Shown here piece after piece: positions 5,724 through 8,114 of a DNA stretch of 8,114 bases. This DNA comes from Candidatus Rokuibacteriota bacterium (GTDB lineage: Bacteria > Methylomirabilota > Methylomirabilia > Rokubacteriales > CSP1-6): assembly GCA_016206385.1 (NCBI GenBank), contig JACQRS010000124.1:1-8114 (forward strand). Direction: 5' to 3'. How positions within the stretch are numbered: the stretch's first letter is position 1; every line of letters begins with the position of its first letter. The position numbers and the translations under genes are program-made. The notes beneath the pieces were generated by a model. That model searched no databases and was not told the origin of the DNA. It saw nothing but the letters and a program-made list of their open reading frames with translations.

Positions 5724-6508
5724 TACCAGCTCCCGCTGGCGCCGCCGCCGCCGAACGCGCCCCCGCCGCCCGAGAAGCCCCCGGAGGAGCTCCCGCTGCT
5801 CGAGAAGCCGCCCCCCCCGGAGCTTCCGCCGGTACTCCAGGACGACGAACCCCATGAGCTCTGCCTGGTCCACCCCCCGCGCCCGGCTGTGTAGCCCCAT
5901 CGGTCGGCGAGCTTCGCGGCCAGAACCATCGGCAGCACGATGAAGACGGCGAACAGCACGGTCACGAGGAGCACGAACCCGACAGGGCTGGAGAGCACGC
6001 GCACCCAGAGGGGTGGCTCGGGCGGGGGCCGGAGTACTCGCGGGCGGGTCGGCTTCGCCTTCGCGGCGGTGATACGCTCGAACATCGCCTTGACAGCGGC
6101 CTCGAGGCCCGGGGCGTACCGCCGCTCGCGGAAGCGCGGCGCGATGACCTCGCTGATGATCTGGCCGGCGACCGCGTCGGGGAGAACCGCCTCGAGCCCG
6201 TAGCCGACCTCCAGGCGCATCTTCCGCTCGCGGAGGAAGAAGAGCAGGATCACCCCGTTGTCGAGGCCCTTCTGGCCGATGCGCCACCGCTCGGCCAGCC
6301 GGATGGAGTAGTCCTCCAGGTTCTCGCCTTCCAGCGAGCGGAAGATCGCGATCACCATCTGGGCGCCCGTCGCGCGCTCGCCCTCGATCAGGCGCGCCTC
6401 GAGGCGCGCGACTTCGGCGGCGGAGAGGAGCCCGGCGTAGTCGTTGACGCGGGCTTTCGGGGCAGCGGGAACGATGAGGGCGAGGGCGAGGAGCGCCGCG
6501 AGCAGCAG
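5723..6508 (-). CDS. YgcG-type TPM-domain membrane protein with Gly/Ser-rich tail, probable CTG start
   Basis: Translated from CTG at 6508 this gives 261 residues: a hydrophobic signal-like segment (2-16), a TPM domain (about 21-147), a Pro-rich linker (153-166), one membrane helix (176-198) and a Gly/Ser-rich tail (209-261) ending in Trp. Domain marks are ARVNDYAGLLSAAE (19-32), GENLEDYSIRLAERW (61-75), GLDNGVILL (81-89), EVGYGLEAVLPDA (100-112) and the RF-RERRY segment near 125-131. The first ATG in frame (6358) would remove the signal and about 30 residues of the domain, so it is unlikely to be the start. No ATG, GTG or TTG lies between 6358 and the in-frame stop upstream. The CTG is 1 nt past the lemA stop, with weak AGTGAAG 7 nt before it. 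The domain should face the periplasm, tethered by the helix. Such proteins recur beside LemA, but their biochemical role is not established. Confidence 0.85.
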   Translation of the reverse strand: MLLAALLALALIVPAAPKARVNDYAGLLSAAEVARLEARLIEGERATGAQMVIAIFRSLEGENLEDYSIRLAERWRIGQKGLDNGVILLFFLRERKMRLEVGYGLEAVLPDAVAGQIISEVIAPRFRERRYAPGLEAAVKAMFERITAAKAKPTRPRVLRPPPEPPLWVRVLSSPVGFVLLVTVLFAVFIVLPMVLAAKLADRWGYTAGRGGWTRQSSWGSSSWSTGGSSGGGGFSSSGSSSGGFSGGGGAFGGGGASGSW

Positions 6509-6509
6509 G

Positions 6510-7106
6510 CTAGAACTTCACTTTCGGCGGGGTCGCCGCGTCAGGAGTGGCTTCGAAGTATGCTTTGGGCTGGAAACCCGAAACCCGCGCGACGAGGTGC
6601 TCCGGGAACAGCAGCAGGCGCGTGTTGTAGTCGCGCACCGCCTCGTTGAAGCGTCTGCGCTCCACCGCGATCCGGTTCTCGGTCCCCTCGAGCTGGGTCT
6701 GGAGCGCCAGGAAATTCTGATTGGACTTGAGTTGCGGATATCGTTCGACGACCACCAGGAGGCGGCCGAGCGCGCCCGAGAGCGTATCCTGCGCCGCCTG
6801 GAACCGCTCGAGCGCCCTGGGATCGCTCAGCGCCTGGGGCGGCAGCTGGACCCGGGTCGCGCTGGCCCGGGCCTTCGTGACCTCTTCGAACACGGTCCGC
6901 TCCTGCGCCGCGAAGCCGCGCACGGTCTCCACGAGGTTCGGGATCAGGTCGGCGCGCCGCTGATAGACGTTCTGGACCTGGGCCCACTTCTCGTTGACGC
7001 TCTGGTCCAGGCGGACGAGCTGGCGGTTGACCGAGATCGCCCACCAGCTGGCCGCAACGATGAGCCCGGCGATGACGAGAAGGCTGATGGCGGCCTTGCG
7101 TGACAT
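6510..7106 (-). CDS. lemA: LemA family membrane protein
   Basis: A 198-residue LemA protein: an N-terminal membrane helix (about 5-25) then an all-helical domain. The signature YQRRADLIPNLVETVRG (48-64) is intact. The helical domain continues with ERYPQLKSNQNF, then LEGTENRIAVERRRFNEAV and RDYNT, all characteristic, and the protein ends PPKVKF as many family members do. Length is typical. No Shine-Dalgarno is visible; a perfect TATAAT ends 7 nt before the ATG, so the mRNA may be leaderless. It heads a likely three-gene unit with two TPM genes that follow without any gap, an association seen in many bacteria. LemA proteins are named from a Listeria epitope study; their biochemical function is unknown, though a membrane-associated complex with the TPM partners is a reasonable inference. 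Confidence 0.94.
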   Translation of the reverse strand: MSRKAAISLLVIAGLIVAASWWAISVNRQLVRLDQSVNEKWAQVQNVYQRRADLIPNLVETVRGFAAQERTVFEEVTKARASATRVQLPPQALSDPRALERFQAAQDTLSGALGRLLVVVERYPQLKSNQNFLALQTQLEGTENRIAVERRRFNEAVRDYNTRLLLFPEHLVARVSGFQPKAYFEATPDAATPPKVKF

Positions 7107-7113
7107 CGCGCCT

Positions 7114-7119
7114 ATTATA
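7114..7119 (-). promoter_or_regulatory. Consensus -10 box of lemA with leaderless geometry
   Basis: On the minus strand a perfect TATAAT (7119-7114) lies in the 40-bp gap between the oxidoreductase stop and the lemA start. It is followed by 7 nt (AGGCGCG) and then the ATG at 7106, so transcription should begin at or beside the start codon. No good -35 sits at 16-18 bp upstream; the best candidate there is poor, and TTGCCG (7135-7130) is too close. Activation by a regulator, or a lineage-specific promoter, is possible. Confidence 0.5.
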
Positions 7120-7146
7120 CGCGAACGCGCGGCAATTCCCGGAAGG

Positions 7147-8094
7147 CTAGCGATGGAAGGCCGGGATGACCTCCTCGGCCAAGCGCTGGAGCTGCTCCAG
7201 CATCAGCTCGGGCGGGCAGAGAGGGCGGAGGATGAACTTGGAGCCCCCTCCGGCGACGTACTCTTCGATCTTCCCGGCGACGACCTCGGCAGGTCCGAAG
7301 GCCGTGCTCCGGGCCAGCGTCGCCTCGTCCACGCGGTTCCGCGGGAGATACGGATCGGCCAGCTTCGCCGCCGCGGCGGACGAGTCGGCGAGCGTATAGT
7401 TGATCAGCGCGCCGAAGTGATCGGCCGGCACCTCGCGGCCGGCCTCCCCGGCATGGTGCTGAACGCGCCCCACGCCCCGCGCGAACGCCTCCGGCGGGAT
7501 GAACGACGGGATCCAGCCGTCACCGAGCCGGCCCGCCCGGCGCATCGCGGCCTCGCTGTTTCCCCCGATCCAGATCGGCGGGGGCTTCTGCGCGGGCTTG
7601 GGAAGGATCGTGATGCGCTCCAGGCGGTAGAACTCGCCGTGGAAGGTGACCTCGTCCTCGAGCCAGAGGCGGCGGATGAACTGTATCGCCTCGTCGGTCC
7701 GGCGGCCACGTTCCTTGAACGGGACGCCGGAGGCCTCGAACTCCTTGGGAATCTCAACGCCCACCCCGACGGCAGGGAGCAACCGCCCCTCAGAGAGGTA
7801 ATCGATGGTGGCCATCTCCTTGGCTGCTACCACCGGTGTCCGGTAGGGCAAGACCAGCACGCTCGGGCCGAACTTGAGCCGCGAGGTGCGGGCCGCGATT
7901 GCCGCAAGGGTCGTCATCACCTCGGGGCGGGGATCTCGAGCGGGAGACGAGAGCCGGTCGGAAAGCCAGATGGAGTCGATGCCGGTCCGCTCGCAGAGGT
8001 CCACGAGTTCCCACAGGAACCCGGTACCTTCGGGGCCGGCGGGCCACGGCCCGGGCATGATTCCGATCCGGTACTTGATCTCCACGGCCGGCAT
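7147..8094 (-). CDS. LLM-class flavin-dependent (possibly F420-dependent) oxidoreductase
   Basis: A 315-residue luciferase-like monooxygenase-superfamily enzyme with an expected TIM-barrel fold, using FMN or coenzyme F420. Visible marks are the first strand IKYRIGIMPG (6-15), GIDSIWLSDR (38-47), TSRLKFGPSVLVLPYRTP (70-87), TIDYLSEGR (96-104), VGVGVE (109-114), PKPAQKPPPIWIGGNSE (165-181) and GRLGDGW (188-194). These match the F420-type TIGR03619-like branch of the superfamily better than bacterial luciferase itself, but sequence alone does not fix the cofactor or substrate. The ATG at 8094 keeps the first strand intact; no Shine-Dalgarno is seen in the 20 bases before it, and the window ends at 8114, so its promoter is outside. 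The lemA cluster follows on the same strand after 40 bp but seems to have its own -10 box, so the oxidoreductase is probably a separate unit. Confidence 0.92.
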   Translation of the reverse strand: MPAVEIKYRIGIMPGPWPAGPEGTGFLWELVDLCERTGIDSIWLSDRLSSPARDPRPEVMTTLAAIAARTSRLKFGPSVLVLPYRTPVVAAKEMATIDYLSEGRLLPAVGVGVEIPKEFEASGVPFKERGRRTDEAIQFIRRLWLEDEVTFHGEFYRLERITILPKPAQKPPPIWIGGNSEAAMRRAGRLGDGWIPSFIPPEAFARGVGRVQHHAGEAGREVPADHFGALINYTLADSSAAAAKLADPYLPRNRVDEATLARSTAFGPAEVVAGKIEEYVAGGGSKFILRPLCPPELMLEQLQRLAEEVIPAFHR

Positions 8095-8114
8095 GGTACG
8101 CGGCCGGTGGCGAC

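Noticed and set aside
5745..5880. Low-complexity repeat on the plus strand rich in Pro codons
   Set aside because: It is the reverse complement of the Gly/Ser-rich tail of the TPM protein, a known trait of that family, not an independent repeat.
5253..6287. 344-residue frame suggesting one long minus-strand protein
   Set aside because: Only the part from the GTG at 5723 onward matches a TPM protein; the rest is an out-of-frame reading of the upstream TPM gene, whose own frame matches the family.
5723..6358. ATG at 6358 as the start of the first TPM protein
   Set aside because: It would remove the signal segment and the conserved first part of the domain, which are plainly encoded upstream in frame.

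Overview
The window is high-GC bacterial DNA (roughly two thirds G+C by eye) with tightly packed genes, short gaps and long antisense shadow frames. The gene set is a CaiB/BaiF CoA-transferase, a small cupin, a serine/threonine dehydratase-type PLP enzyme, a membrane diguanylate cyclase, a LemA-TPM-TPM cluster, an LLM-class flavin oxidoreductase and a lipoprotein-type SppA. This suggests a metabolically versatile Gram-negative soil or subsurface bacterium, such as a Rokubacteria/Methylomirabilota-like or high-GC proteobacterial lineage. That placement is inference: there is no rRNA or marker gene here. No mobile element, tRNA, rRNA or CRISPR array was seen.

Layout, left to right: (1) 70-1023, minus: sppA-like S49 protease with a lipobox. 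(2) 1024-1133: divergent promoter region, with a promoter on each strand. (3) 1134-3711, plus: likely operon of CoA-transferase, cupin and fold-type-II PLP dehydratase or racemase. (4) 3712-3859: gap with a TTGACA promoter whose -10 lies inside an inverted repeat. (5) 3860-4861, plus: two-TM, HAMP-like, GGEEF diguanylate cyclase of lower GC than its neighbours. (6) 4862-4933: nested inverted repeats. (7) 4934-5233, plus: unrecognised small membrane-anchored ORF with a weak start, possibly a remnant. (8) 7106 down to 5253, minus: lemA, a secreted/membrane TPM protein and a soluble TPM protein, directly abutting or overlapping, meeting the small ORF tail to tail. (9) 8094-7147, minus: LLM-class oxidoreductase.

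The CoA-transferase operon looks like a small catabolic module whose substrate cannot be read from sequence. The LemA/TPM genes form an envelope-associated unit of unsettled function. Two observations stand out. First, both sppA and lemA have a near-consensus -10 box ending 6-7 nt before the ATG, the geometry of leaderless mRNAs, while the CoA-transferase gene has a normal leader and a strong Shine-Dalgarno. Second, the first TPM gene has no ATG/GTG/TTG able to include its signal peptide and appears to start at CTG just after the lemA stop. I do not see a clear previously undescribed multi-gene system; most of the window is recognisable housekeeping or accessory metabolism.
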